NCBI GenBank assembly: GCA_022410635.1
Contig: JAJVDF010000251.1
Location: 312,482-376,481 of the forward strand
Length of the DNA stretch: 64,000 bases
Reading direction: 5' to 3'
Origin: Tretioscincus oriximinensis
Taxonomy: Eukaryota; Chordata; Lepidosauria; Squamata; Gymnophthalmidae
Shown: positions 24,801-36,869 of the stretch, piece by piece
Layout: each line of letters opens with the position of its first letter
Numbering within the stretch: position 1 is the first letter of the stretch
Program-made: the position numbers and the translations under genes
Notes under the pieces: model-generated
Databases searched by the model: none
What the model was told of the DNA's origin: nothing
Seen by the model: the letters and a program-made list of their open reading frames with translations, nothing else

Positions 24801-27800
24801 CAAGATTTGGCCTAAATGTATAATATATAGGTAATCTGGCCTATATTTAATTTTTCAATGTGTTTAATTTATTATGTTATATTACTTAGTACTGTATTTT
24901 TCATTGTTATAAATCACTTTGAGCAATGCTTTCCCTGGTTCTTGATATCTCAAAGTGACTGTCCCCCCTGCTCATAGAATCCTGTTGGTAACTGATTTGT
25001 GCTTTTTCTAGGTTCTAAATTGGAAAATAATTTGGCAGTGTTGAATTTCAAGCTCTCCACTCAGGGTATGTATAGTGAACCATTCCATATTTAACACTGT
25101 TGCCCTTTGCCCCTTCTTATAAGTCTCTAAGGTCACATGTGATTTAAACCATCCTCAGTCCTAAAGAAACCGGACTGAAAACCAGAAAAACTGGTTTTGA
25201 ACAGGATTGAAAACCAGAAAAATGGTCTCAAATGATGGAATATGAAATGGAAATTTTGCTCTTTTAGTCTGAGTAGACGGGACGGGGTGGGGGTGCGTGC
25301 ACGCGCGCGCATACGGACGCTTGTAGCGAGACAGGCAGAACCTCTTTCCTGCCTGTCTCACAAGCGTCCGTGCNNNNNNNNNNNNNNNNNNNNNNNNNNN
25401 NNNNNNNNNNNNNNNNNNNNNNNNNNNNNNNNNNNNNNNNNNNNNNNNNNNNNNNNNNNNNNNNNNNNNNNNNNNNNNNNNNNNNNNNNNNNNNNNNNNN
25501 NNNNGGGGGGGGGGTTAGTGGTGGCTGCAGGGGGGTTAGCGGCGGCGGGGGGTTAGCGGTGGCGGGGGGATTAGCGGCAGCAGCAACCCGGGATTTTTAA
25601 GTGTTTTTTGCAAAGCCAGACGGAACAGTAAAATTGTCCCCAAAACCAGGATTGTCCCGGTTTTCCGGGACGTATGGCAACCCTAAGTCTGAGTCAAATT
25701 GTTTTAGGCAACTATGGTTGCCTCCCCACAGTGGTTTTGAAGGGGTCTGCAGGTCTGGGGCTGGGTGTGGACAATGTTTCTGAGTGGGCAATGGTGTGTA
25801 TGATCTGGGGGGCAGAGCAGGTCCGCACAAGTTGCAAGGGGTGAGTTTAGAGGCGGTTTGCAGGGGGGCAGGCTTACAATCCCTGACAAATGGTTATAAG
25901 GTCCATTGTTGTGACCTAAATTTGTAAGGTACAGATTTCCCAAAATCCTGTCATTTTCTAATAGTTTTTTTCTTAAAACTGTGACTGAATTTGCTCTTAC
26001 TCAGTGGGAAAAAAAATAATAAGATGTTTTTCATACAAATAATACCTGAATTGGAACTGTGATTTCTGAATTTCTTTTAGGTTCAGAAATAAATAGCAAC
26101 CTGCATAAGTTAGAAAATGATCTGACTACACTGAGAACAGAGGGTGAGTATAGGCGATGGACTCAGAGGAATGGGAGAGCGTGACTTCAAAGGAACTCTT
26201 TTGTTACAAATACATATTTATTTTAAAATATACATCACATTAACAAAATCATTTATTATACAATATATCATGTACAAATGCTTTATCCTCCTCCTTTGTT
26301 TCCACTTCCATAAATAAGGAACATTAGTCTGTTTTTCATTTTTATTTTGGTTAAATTGACATAATTTCATTAAGAATTATTTTCCTGGGGTTCCTATACC
26401 TCTTTCCCCATTATTATTTATATGTAAGGTCTCCATGTTTATAATGTTTCGTTTTGTAGTTGCCTATCTTGCATATTTTTCTGTTGTGTTGTTAATACTT
26501 CATAGACTGACCAGATTTTCTTGAGGCCCAAACCAGGGTAATTAATATTCATGCTAATTTGCATATTCATGAATATGTAAATCACCCACCAACATGCATA
26601 CTCCTCCAAAATCCCCACCCAAGAAATCTGCCATGTATGCAAGTTTTAAAATGTGTGAGAATTTTTAAAGTGTGTGAGAATTTTTTGAAGTGTCTGAGAA
26701 ATTTGCATTTTTTAATTTTTTACTAAAGGGAAGGTGACTTCAGAAGCTGGCCCCGGTTGCCACAGCACTTTAGTGGTTGTGCAGTGAATTTAAAATAAAA
26801 AAATAAAATAAAACTTTTTTACAATTTTTTTTCCTCAACAAATAATGGGGAAATGGCACCCCCAGGAGGGTGGGGTAGACACCCCAAAATTGGGTTTCCC
26901 CCCCAAAAAAGGGGTCATCTGGTCAATCTTCATTGACCATAATTCACAGTACTATAGTTTTTAATTATCAACTCATCTGCATATTGGAGGAACATATCAG
27001 TAAAATGAGTGGTAATATTTTCCACATTATGGGTTTTTGAGTTAGAAAATTCCAAAAGAAGATAGCTTGCCTCTTTACTGATAGATTCTTTCACTCTGAA
27101 AGTAGATTGAAGCTGGATCCAATTTAGGCATGGCCATGGCTTAATTGTCTACTTGAAGAGACTTATTGCAACATATTGTATTTAAAGGAATTTATAGCTG
27201 CACTTCTTGTAAGACCAACAGAAAAGCTGTATATACATGCGAGGCTTCAAACGGGCTAACCTGTTATCGTGGCTGGCCAGCCGTCTGCATGCCAGTTTGG
27301 TGTAGTGGTTGAGTGTTGGGCTCGTACCTGGTAGTCTCCCGGTTCGATTCCCCACTCCTCCACAAAAGCCAACTGACCTTGGGCCAGTTATAGTTCTTTG
27401 CCCCACCTACTCCACAGGGTGTCTGTTGTGGAGAAAGCAACAAAAGCTATGTGCGCTGCCCAATAGCTGGCCGCCCTGAGACCTTCAGGTATAGGGCAGG
27501 ATACAAGTACAAATAGTGCGCCGGTCGCGGTAGGTGGGTGCAAGGAAGGAAGTGTTGGCTTGTGAGTGGCTGTAAGGAACTTTCCCTCCATCTGGCCTGC
27601 TCTGCATTGATTGATTGAGGGTCTGGCAGAGCAGCTCACATTTGAAAATAAAGTGGGGTTTTTTTCCAATCAGCAGTATGAGAACTGGAAAAACCAGCTC
27701 TCATTTAACCTGCAGCACAGCAGGTTTGTAGGGAATACATCACAACCCACCATTACGCCTGCAAGAGCCGCCAAGACAGCGAAACAGTAAAATACCAACA

Positions 27801-30800
27801 CGAAATTAACAAATTAAAAACAGTTTAAAAACAATATCTAAAAGTGGGGACAAAAATGAACATTATGGCATGTGGATGCAGCCAAAGTAAATATCAATCT
27901 TTTTTCTCAAAATTCTTGACTATTGTCAAGGTAGCAGATGTAACTGCCTTTGGTTGAAACTGCTTTGATTAAAAAAACACTAAAAATGGAATAGTGCTTA
28001 CATGTTGTATTCTCTTGATATCTACATACTGGGATTCCTTTTCTTTTGGAGCAATTTCCATTTTTGTAAGATTTTGATGCATTCACACCTAAGCTTTAGT
28101 TGAGTTTGGCTCCAGAGTAAAATCCTCTATAATGGTTGGCTCGAATGGCTCAGATACTAAGGAGATGGTCTTTCATCTGGGAGATTGGGTTTCAAGGCCC
28201 TGTGTCGGACGTAGGGAGGGTGAGCCCCTTCCACTAGCCTGCAGCTCTAGCCAACTCAGCTATTCAAAAGTGATGCAAATTTGTAATCTGCATTTCAGTT
28301 AGATAAATGAGTACCATCATTATCCTGATGGGAAGATAAGAATAAGATTTAAGCTTTTGGGCGAAAATTACCGGCAATCCTGTAAGTCACTCTGGAAAAC
28401 AGCGGGGCATAAAAACATTCTTCTTCTTTTCTGGTAAATTTCCACATCAACAGGCAGTAGAATGAGGAAAGCATCTGAACTGACACAAATCTGATGTGCA
28501 CATCTCATTATTTTACCAGCATGGCATACCTGGAAAAGCACCCATGGCAGCTCTCTCTCACACACACAACTGTTTTCTCTTCAGGTAAAGTCATGCGCAG
28601 GTGTAAGAGAACACGGTGTTCAGAAGGGATTGCACAGTTAGAAATAATCAAAAGCACTATAACATAGCTATATATGGGATTGCCTCTAATCTGTGTGGCA
28701 AAATCACCAACTTCACCCAAATCCCAAATTTCAGTTCACTTTCAGAGTGAAAACACATCAGCAAAATGGCTAATCTTCTTTCCATTTTATCTAACCCAAA
28801 GGTAGATGATTTGAGTTGAATAAGGCAAAAAACACAACTTGACAATTTGCCAGTGTAGTTCTCATCCAAAGAATAAACTGAAAACTAGATTAAAATTTAA
28901 GTGTGATACAGACTAAATGGAGAGAAATCTTTTAGAGAAGTATAGTGAGCTCTACTTAGACATTTTTAGATTTATTGATGCATTGTATACTGATGTAATT
29001 AAACTATGTCCACCTCTAATTTAACACATGGCTTAATATTATATCTATAGCGGACAAGAAACTGACTGATGTGCAAAGGAAGAATGAAAATAATGCACAG
29101 GAAACCAACAAAATAACAGATGCACTACATAGGATTAATGGTAAGGAAGGTTTCTTGGTAGGCTAGAAACGTGTCATTCTTTTATGGAGAATATATGCTC
29201 CTGGGCTAATGGTTAGGTGACTGAAAAAACATGATGAAAATATTTTATTGACCTTAGGGACCAATGTATTGTACAAATATTTAAGAATGAAACTGCTGAT
29301 CTTGATGCGATTTGAAATCAGGCTGCTAAATGGTGAATATGGGAATAAAATGGGTTGCAACCTCACATACAATTTTGAAGCACTCTGATAATTTTACACA
29401 AGCCCAGAAACCAAGAGATGTGCCTCTGACATAATTCAAGGAATGGAACGTTCTCTTTCAATAGTGCTTTGATCTTGTTTTGGTTATTTCAGACATTTTG
29501 TGATTAGGCTAGTTAGCCTCATCAGGGCAAAATGTTTCTCTTGATTGGTAGTAGTGTAGTAAATATAGTTCTGAGTTGTTTGTGTGCCTTTTGTATGATT
29601 GGCAGATGGATGATCTTTGTTTCCTGTGTTTGGTGATAGTTTTTTGATGTGTTGTTATGGGTGGGTTCCTGCATCTGGATGATATCAACCCTGATAACCA
29701 AATTCTGCAATCAGAGAACTATTGCTTTTAATCCACTTTCCTGGTTTTAGTCCAGATCTTCAGGAATGAAGATGGATTAAAAGTATGTGTTGGAATGGCA
29801 TTTAAGACAGGTATCAAACTCCAGATGTTCCTTTATTACAAGTCCCAGCATTCCAGTCCACTCCCAGCACTGTGTCCACTCCTCTAAACTAAATGGGATG
29901 TAGTGAACAGCTGGTGGTCCTCCAGATGTTCCTGAACTTCAGGAATAGCTGGAGGGCCACCAGTTTGACATCTCTGACCTAAGAGAATGTTCATTCCATT
30001 AACAAAGTATGCAAATGAAATGCCTGCCTGGGCCCCCATCCNCCACCCTGTGCTAGTATGAAAATGACCAAGAGTTTTCTGAGTTTGTCTCAGCCCTCAT
30101 CTTTGCCACAATTGTACTATCCCCGAGACTTCCATTCTGCTTTCAACCATTTGGCAGTTGATGGCAAAATTAAGTCAAGGAGAAATTGTCTGAGATAAAC
30201 TGAAAGACGTTTCAATGGATTATCCTTAATTATCTTATAGATTCCAAATGCCACGTTTGTCCAGCAGGCTGGCTGCTGAACAGGGGGAATTGTTACCTTT
30301 TCCAACTGCAGAGTACACATTGGTCATCTGCCAAGAGGGAATGTGAATTACAAAGCAGCCATTTGGTTATCATTAATGATCAAGAGGAGCAGGTAAGTCT
30401 ATGAAATAAATGAGCACTTCCAGTATTTTGCATTTATTGAGCATATGATGATTTCACTAACCATTTGTATTATATGCCACTTATGGCTAAAAGTGACAAG
30501 GCTACTACAGTATCTGCTTGTCTATTCAAGTGTCACTCCCAGTCAGATTATTTGGTATGCACAGCTATAAGCCCTAACACCACTCCAGCTACCAGAGTCC
30601 AAATTTAGTTGCACTGAATTAGTAAGACGCACTGAACATTGTACTCTTAATTTATTTAAAATATTATATATGGATCTTAAATAGCTCTAATCCAAAATAG
30701 TATTTAAGTAAGTGTAGAGAGGAACGGGAAAAGCCACATCTGTGGTTTTACAAGAAATAAAAAGTGCCCATAAACTGTAAGAAACAAATTGAGATTGAGG

Positions 30801-32178
30801 GTGTATTGAGCAGAAGCAAAGTAGGAAATACATACTTCTGTTCCCAATACCTAGTGGCGGTTGCAGACACATGTATACTAAAAGTACTGTATATCGTGGT
30901 ATTTGTGGCTTTGTTTATTTGATATATTTGATTCACTGCAAACATATGTTTGTGCTTTAGAAATTTCTTTCCTCAAATCGTCACTACATTAAAGAGTACT
31001 GGATTGGTTTGCATGATATGCAGACTGAAGGGACATTTGTTTGGATTGACGACACCCATCCATTGTACACGTAAGTCTAGGTTCATTTTCTTTAAAAAAA
31101 TCTCTTTATTTTAAAAGAAATCCTTTCAAACTGAGAATTCTCCCTTCTCTCTACATTATGTATAGTGCCAGATCCATATCAAGGGATCCAATATCTTAGT
31201 ATTTTGATTAAGAATTCTTTTATAATCCAATTTATGGTATGAACTGGCCACAAAAACAAGGAACTTTTTCTTCTGTAGTCTCCTTCGTCTGTTGCCACCC
31301 TCATTCTCTGTTAAGGCACGGATAGCTCAGTCGTTTAGGAATCCGTCTCTCGCCTGGGAGATGGGGTTTCGAAGCCCTGTGTGGGACGTGGGGAGGGGTG
31401 AGCACCTTCCACTAGCCTGTAGCTCTTGCCAACCCAGCTATTCAAAAGCATGAATTGCAAGAAATTGCAACTGACTGCAAGTAGATACATGGGAACCACC
31501 ACAGCCTGGTGGGGAAGATAGAATGTGAGCCTTTGGGCAAAATATATCCTTGTAAGCCGCTTTGAGTCCCTTTGAAAGGTGAGAAAAGCGGGGTATAAGA
31601 ACCAAGTTCTTCTTCTTCTTCTTAATGGATAGCTAAAAATAAAAAACAGCAGTTAATATTCTTTAACATTGATTGAGATGAAATACTTACTGCTAGAGGG
31701 GAGTCACAGGAGGCTGGGAAAAACTATGGGAGAGGTAGGTGGTAGTAGAAATAAATGGAAGCTTTTCTCACCCTCAGCAGCTCTCTCACAAGTCCTCTTA
31801 AATTACTCCCCACCTCTATATCATGTCTACCACCATCTCCACAGCTCTTATCGAGCTCACAAGCTTCTCAGGCAATGGTGGCAGGAGTGGAAGTGTGGTC
31901 GGTTCATTCCAGGATGAAATTGACCTCAGATAAACTGTAGGTCTAAATTGTAGGTTACAAAAATGGCCTACGCTTTGAGGAAAGGTCATTCGTAGGATTT
32001 TGAAGATCCTTCCTTTTTTAAAAAAAAATCTTTCTACAGGCGCTGGAATTATGGGGAACCCAACAATCGTGACAAAGGAGAGGACTGCGCCGTCATAGAT
32101 AGAACTGGTTACTGGGATGATCGTGGGTGTGGAAGCAACCCAGATGGCTGGATTTGTGAAAAGCTGTGGGCATGCTGA
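18855..32178 (+). CDS. Lectin A: type II C-type lectin receptor, FCER2/CLEC17A/CD209/CLEC4G-like, complete (291 aa)
   Basis: Nine exons join in frame: 18855-18939, 21106-21225, 22412-22474, 25012-25065, 26081-26143, 29051-29140, 30241-30392, 30961-31070 and 32040-32178. The start ATG 18855 has purine at -3 and G at +4. Residues 1-45 are cytoplasmic (MAGIYRKCEEPDHILI..), with Tyr-5 and an acidic-hydrophobic EPDHIL that could be an endocytic signal. Residues 46-66 span the membrane. Residues 69-159 form a stalk from four small phase 1-1 exons with heptad-like spacing. The CRD begins CHVC at 162-165, then WIGL 223-226, EPN 252-254, GEDC 259-262, WDD 271-273 and WIC 283-285, ending LWAC. EPN predicts mannose-type Ca-dependent sugar binding; Asp replaces Asn in the usual WND. 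The 63-bp stalk exons and C-terminal Cys recall FCER2; the neighbour NDUFB7 recalls CLEC17A. Orthology is unresolved. Confidence 0.9.
19335..19510 (+). repeat. 176-bp direct repeat, copy 1 (flanks lectin A TM exon)
   Basis: It starts aatattaatgattgtg and passes gtgttcggttcagctctttt to taataaagtagcctaactatc. A copy with few differences is at 21313-21489, 1978 bp away in the same orientation. The transmembrane exon 21106-21225 lies between them. Confidence 0.85.
19628..19668 (+). repeat. Short repeat B, copy 1 (second copy at 20929-20973)
   Basis: It contains tttaatactattt, then ttattaaaaacaggttaaac. Copy 2 has an inserted tgtt-type unit and forms a small palindrome, agaatgagttta and taaactcattct. 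It lies inside the interval bounded by the 176-bp repeats. Confidence 0.7.
21313..21489 (+). repeat. 176-bp direct repeat, copy 2
   Basis: See copy 1 at 19335. Differences are scattered single bases (for example gtg[t/c]attaaat), so the duplication or double insertion is fairly recent. It lies 88 bp after the transmembrane exon, in intron 2. Confidence 0.85.
23452..23650. mobile_element. Hairpin MITE, TGACCAGATGAYCCC family, copy 1
   Basis: The left end taggctgaccagatgatccc and the right end ggggtcatctcgtcaaccta are inverted copies. The inner tracts are gcctcccagttttttctgag and ttcagaaaaaactgggaggc. The centre is an A/T-rich poly-T and poly-A mirror. Other copies lie at 26510-26930, 49453-49642 and 52031-52234. 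It is in a lectin A intron. Confidence 0.8.
25274..25685. mobile_element. hAT-type MITE, same family as 7440-7976, containing an assembly gap
   Basis: The right end reads ttccgggacgtatggcaacccta. A perfect 8-bp target duplication, agtctgag, lies at 25266-25273 and 25686-25693. The left end keeps only tagacgggacgggg and then an alternating gcgtgcacgcgcgcgcat tract. A hairpin (gacgcttgtagcgagacaggcag and its complement) precedes 131 Ns, which suggests that the structure blocked assembly. Confidence 0.8.
25374..25504. other. Assembly gap (131 Ns)
   Basis: A run of N follows a GC-rich hairpin and precedes a G-run with ggttagcggtggcgg-type repeats. The gap lies in a lectin A intron, between the exons at 25012 and 26081, so an extra small stalk exon inside it cannot be excluded. 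Confidence 0.98.
26510..26930. mobile_element. Hairpin MITE, TGACCAGATGAYCCC family, longer copy
   Basis: The left edge is gactgaccagattttcttg and the right edge is aaaggggtcatctggtcaat. The middle carries extra sequence (tgtgtgagaatttttaaagt repeats at about 26652-26705), so this is a less deleted or composite member. Confidence 0.6.
27288..27520 (+). repeat. tRNA-derived SINE (family A)
   Basis: The head is ccagtttggtgtagtggttg with a B box ggttcgattcc. The body and tail match 11370-11603, ending ccttcaggtatagggcagga and tacaagtacaaata. It is in a lectin A intron. Confidence 0.8.
28130..28375 (+). repeat. tRNA-derived SINE (family B)
   Basis: It reads ggctcgaatggctcagatac, gggagattgggtttcaaggc, then ccactagcctgcagctctag and tttgggcgaaaattacc. 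It is paralogous to 31314-31620 and more diverged. Confidence 0.65.
29810..29982. mobile_element. Short palindromic MITE (cagagatgtcaaa family), copy 2
   Basis: The left end aggtatcaaactccagatgt and the right end ggccaccagtttgacatctc match the element at 4926-5085, with partial duplication of cctccagatgttcctga in the middle. Confidence 0.6.
31314..31620 (+). repeat. tRNA-derived SINE (family B), with (CTT)n tail
   Basis: The head is ggcacggatagctcagtcgt with an A-box-like tagctcagtcg and a B-box-like ggtttcgaagccc. The tail gccgctttgagtccctttga and aaagcggggtataagaac ends in (CTT)n. That tail type is common in squamate SINEs. It lies in the last intron of lectin A. Confidence 0.75.
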
Positions 32179-32616
32179 TTGTATCCAGTAGAAGCAGAAT
32201 TAATAATATTCCGGTTTTGACTGTTGAGAATCTGCTAAAGCTGATATTGTAGCAGTAGATATCGTGGTGCTTTTTGTGTTTTAAGCCATCGATTTGAAAA
32301 CAGTAAGATCAAAATCAAGGAGACGAAGAGGAAAAGCAGAGCACAAGGACTTCAGAAATGTTTGACTTATGATTTGATGTAATCATACTTCCTTCTGATA
32401 TTCACATTTTTCGAACAGACTATGAAACACGTAAGAATTCTGCCACATTATGTTTGGTCCCCTTTGCTCTAATTGAATGACCAGCTTATTTCAGTGGCAA
32501 AACAATAGCCCAGTGCTGGGTTATTTTTCACCCCAGATACTTGTACCTTGGGGGGGGGGGAGTTCCTGGCTGGACCTACAGCCCCTTCCCTTTTTAGTTA
32601 TGTGATTTTTGGCTCT

Positions 32617-32662
32617 GCCCCCTTTTGGTCACATGATTGCTTCTATGTGACCAAAAGGGGGC
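32617..32662. repeat. Perfect hairpin, 18-bp stem, within a short repeat cluster
   Basis: gcccccttttggtcacat (32617-32634) is exactly complementary to atgtgaccaaaagggggc (32645-32662), with a 10-base loop. Just downstream are two or three related units of the form ggcatg.ccagaagtcac.tga.ccaaaatgg up to 32760, one including a CACGTG E-box core. Confidence 0.75.
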
Positions 32663-33924
32663 ATGACCAGAAGTCACATTAACCAAAATGGCCACTGGCC
32701 AGAAGTCACGTGACTGAAACGGGGGCATGGCCAGAAGTCACATGATCCAAAATGGCTGCCCCCATGAAAAAGTGGGTTCGGACTAGGAGAAGGAAAAACT
32801 CAGTCCACAGAGTTTCTCCCTCATATAGGCACACAAAACATATTAAAAACCCCCGGAAAAACTTATCGATTTTCCATCACTGTAACAGCCTGGAAATCTA
32901 AAGGTCATCAGTTCAATTCTTCAGACTACTGTCCTTTGTAGTGAAATCTCTATATAAATCTTACAAAGGACTTAACTTTCTCTACATGCAGCGAGGAAAT
33001 TCTCTTCCTCATTCATTTGCCTACAGCTCTCAAGAAGGCCTGTTTCACTTCTGTCATTGGCTGCTGCCCTCACCTTATCATGCAGGTGAATTCAAGTGAA
33101 AAAAGCTCAAATTTAAAAATTTCTGAGGTTTGGGGCTGCTGGAAGGGGAGGTTAATAAAAAATGTTTTATTTTCCTAAATTCAGCAAGAAAAACAGCTTG
33201 TCTGTGTCCTGCCTTACTGAAAATGATTGTGTTGCAGGGATGAAGCTCTTGGAAGGTCTTACAACGTTGTCTGCATGCAAGAGGAAAAACTAATATTGAA
33301 CCTTCCTAATGCTAACACTGCAGGATCCCCACAAGTAGATGTGGGAAATCTCCCACAACCACACCATATTATTATGAAGAAAACTTTATGCTGTTTCACT
33401 CCTGTCATTGGCTGTCATCTCCTCCTCAACTTGTCCTCCCCTGATCCCCTCTCATAAAGAAATGTTTTGTTTTTTTTNAAATTGTAAGAAAAATATCCTG
33501 CTGTTTTCAACTGATCTGCTGCTACAGGGTTTTAATTTAAAGAGCTATGCTTCCCCAGCTTTTTTAGCAGGGAAACAAAGTTTTTATGCTCTGAAAGCAA
33601 GGAGGGATGGACTTATTGAGCCTTGCACCATCATTAAATTGACACAGGTATTTAAATGAAAATCCGAAATTACATGTGGACAATACACATATTGTGATAA
33701 GATAACGAAAGAAAATTAAGGTGTGGACTTACCCTAAGAGGCAGGCAAGCAACTACAACGACAAAAAACCTAAAAATAAATAAATAAAGATTGTCTGGCT
33801 CTAAATTATACCCTCCTGTCTCCCCTTTAAGACAGAAACTTCATATATTTTTCCATGAGGATGATGGCTGTTGGCAATCCAGAGGAAAATTTCTCCTTGA
33901 TTCTGGGTGTAGTAAAGGGGGATC

Positions 33925-34025
33925 TGCCATGCCATTCGGGCCATGCTGAATCAGGCCAGAGCCCATCTAGTCCATCATTCTGTCCCACACAGAGGCCCAC
34001 CAATTGCACCTTTGCAGACTGATGG
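33925..34025 (-). repeat. CR1 LINE 3' end stub, antisense
   Basis: It shows ccatgctgaatcaggccaga, gcccatctagtcca.cattctg and cacagaggcccaccaattgc, the reversed CR1 terminus. Confidence 0.75.
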
Positions 34026-36869
34026 CCCCCCAAGCAGTTTCCCCATAGTTTCCCAATATTTATTTATTTATAAATATTTATTTATATTCCCCGACATACA
34101 CCCGAAGCTAATCTCTCTATCCATGCACATTTGCAAAATTAGTCAACGTGACTTTGGATGCATGCAGATAGTTAGAGAGATTGTTTTATATCCTGTGATT
34201 GCCTCGCATTGCCTTTGCCAGACAATACGAACAATACTCCATTTGCCTTCTATTTGGATTTTTCTTTGGCTTTGGTCATATACACCTGTTTTGAAAATCA
34301 ATCATTTGACTCCTGGATAAAATATCAGGCTCAAAACAGTTTGCCAGTAACGGCTGCTTCCATTTCAGCCACTTCTTCCTTTGCTTTCTGCTCCAATGAC
34401 TGAAGCATATCCATTCGGCAGTGATGGCTGCCTCTATTTTAGCTTCTTCCCCTTTCTGCACCAGTGACTGAAGTTCAATCTCCCTGCCTTGAGCCATAAG
34501 CAGAAGAGATGACACTCACTCTGCACACAGCCTTTCTATGCTGAGCAAGAAAATGCCAGCCTGACAGTTTCTAATTGGATTTCTTCATGAGGTTTGTGAC
34601 CACTTAAAACCAAACAGATGGATATGTGTGATTACCCTGTTTCTATTGTAAGTACCTGTAAGCAAGTCAAGCATCTATCTGTTTTTCTCTCCTTCATGCT
34701 TGAGTAGCATCCATGTATTTACAGTAGGGAGAATAATACAGATGGAGGCAATCAACATAAATATCTCATGCACAGTACAGGATGTTTAGGTTTAGTATGT
34801 CAGCTTCAGGTACCATATGCAAAAGCCATAATTTTACTTTACATCCTAACATAAGCGGCAACTTACCAGTGGAGCTATTAAATATTTCGATTTTACTTTA
34901 CAAGTAACCACAGATGGTATAATCGTTCCCCTACAATCTCTCAGGTTTATTTTTCTTTTCTGGAACAATCATCACAATGTTCACTGTTTAGCCTGGTCTA
35001 TACTGTTTGTACCCTGAGTGCATTCTATTCCTGCCTGAAGGTTTAGTGAAGTGTAAAACACAGCAAGCTAAGTCTCTGTGTCTGTATCTGGCTCATTGCA
35101 TCTACATCCCATTGTATTAGGTGAGAAGGCAGTGCACATTAGAATGCCCATAGTTTGGATTCATAGAGAGGGAATAAGCAATTGGCTGGGACCTTTGTTG
35201 CAAGCACCATCTCTCCAGCCATAAAAAACCAGGAGTATCCCATTAGTGTTGCTGGCTCACAGACTCAGGTGCATCTATGCTCACAAACATACCAGCCATG
35301 ATTTCTAGCCTGTGACATAAGGGGATGTTAATCTTCCATCATCATCTCTTTGGCCCGCTACAAATAGAAGGAAAGCCATCATGAAGAAAAATTCTGTCAT
35401 GAGTTCGTTTGCAGCCTTGCCATACAAAGACCAAAATAATACTCTACAGCAAATAAATAACTTAAGGATGTCCCTTTTAAGCATACACTGGTCACACCCA
35501 TATCTAGAAACTGTGTCCAACTCTAAACCAAAGATCAAACAGGTTAAGGCAGAAATCAGTTCCACATAATTGGACTCTTAGATATACTGGGATGATATCC
35601 CCAATATACTGGGCTATCACCTTCAAGACATCAGGATGAATAGCTGCCAGTCGTAACTAGCAATCCTACCCAAGAGTAGGGTAATTCCCTCACATGATCA
35701 TATGATTGCAAAAATTCCTAAAAACCAATAGTGCCTCTTAGACTCCTCAATTAGAAGTACATCAAAATGATTCATCTTCACAGAATAAGCCAATCTTTCT
35801 AGGTTGTCAGTTTATATATACAATATTTTTAGTTAAAGGAATGATATCCATCTACCTGTATTTCTATGGATATGATTGGTCTACAATTCCAGAACTTCAT
35901 TTATAATGACCAAAGAAACAATAATGCCTTAGAGCTGTAGTTGGCAGCTTCTGAAAGTGAGGCTTAGCCTTGACCCTTCATCCCTTAGCCTTCATCCCTT
36001 CTTAACCCACTACATATCCTCAGTGATGAGAAGACTATGTCATGGAAGGTGACATCTCTATCATATCAATAACATTTTCTTCCTTTTGCAATCAGTGTCT
36101 CTGGAGGGACGGGCTTCTTAAGGGCATCCTTTTGGGCTGCAAGCACCACTCAATTTCAGTTGTCAAAAACAGAGATTGCCCTCACAGACACCTTCTGTGA
36201 AAAGCAGATTCATGGCTTTAATTACTGTATCTTCCTTCCAGCCACAGTGACTTTTATCTTCTAATCAATAATGTTTCCCTCACTACTTGAGATGCAAGCT
36301 ATTATCAGTTGAGCAGGTTACTGCTTCTTATGATCTGTTAGATAGATGAATGCTCATAATGATAGCTGGAAAGTACAAAACTTGGTTTGGTTGAAGGTTT
36401 TCACAGAAGTCATTTCCCTACCATGGACAAATGCTACATTGACTGTCAAAATGCAAAGAAACCAGAAGCCATTTCATCAGAAATGTCACTCAAAAGCAGG
36501 TACGTGTGGAATGCGGGATGTAAGAAGTGGAGATCTAGGTCTTGGGAGATAATTTGCTACTGCAAAGTCAAAACAACCGATGACAGCGTTCTTAGAGAGT
36601 TCAATGGAAGTTTCTTGAGTAATCGTTGCTGCCGATGGACACATTTTCTTTCTTCGGCAGCAATCATACATTAGATTTAATCTGAATAGACACTAGTTTC
36701 TCATTGTACTGTACAACAGTGATTCAAAATCACTTTCTATTTTTTTCTTGAACTTTTCTCTCAGAATAGGATTAAAATAGAAGGCCAAATGGCCACTCCC
36801 CCTCCTGCACCCACATCAATCCCCTCCCTCACTACAAGCCACGGTCCACTCCTGCAGCAGCCTGTTATG

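Noticed and set aside
34619..34658. Candidate tiny first exon for lectin B (MDMCDYPVSIV.., phase 1, donor GTAAGC)
   Set aside because: The phase fits but it is only 40 bp, with no supporting similarity; such matches are expected by chance in 7 kb.
36423..36499. Candidate first coding exon for lectin B (ATG in good context, MDKCYIDC.., donor GTACGT)
   Set aside because: It ends in phase 2, whereas the TM exon needs an upstream exon ending in phase 1, and no bridging exon was found.
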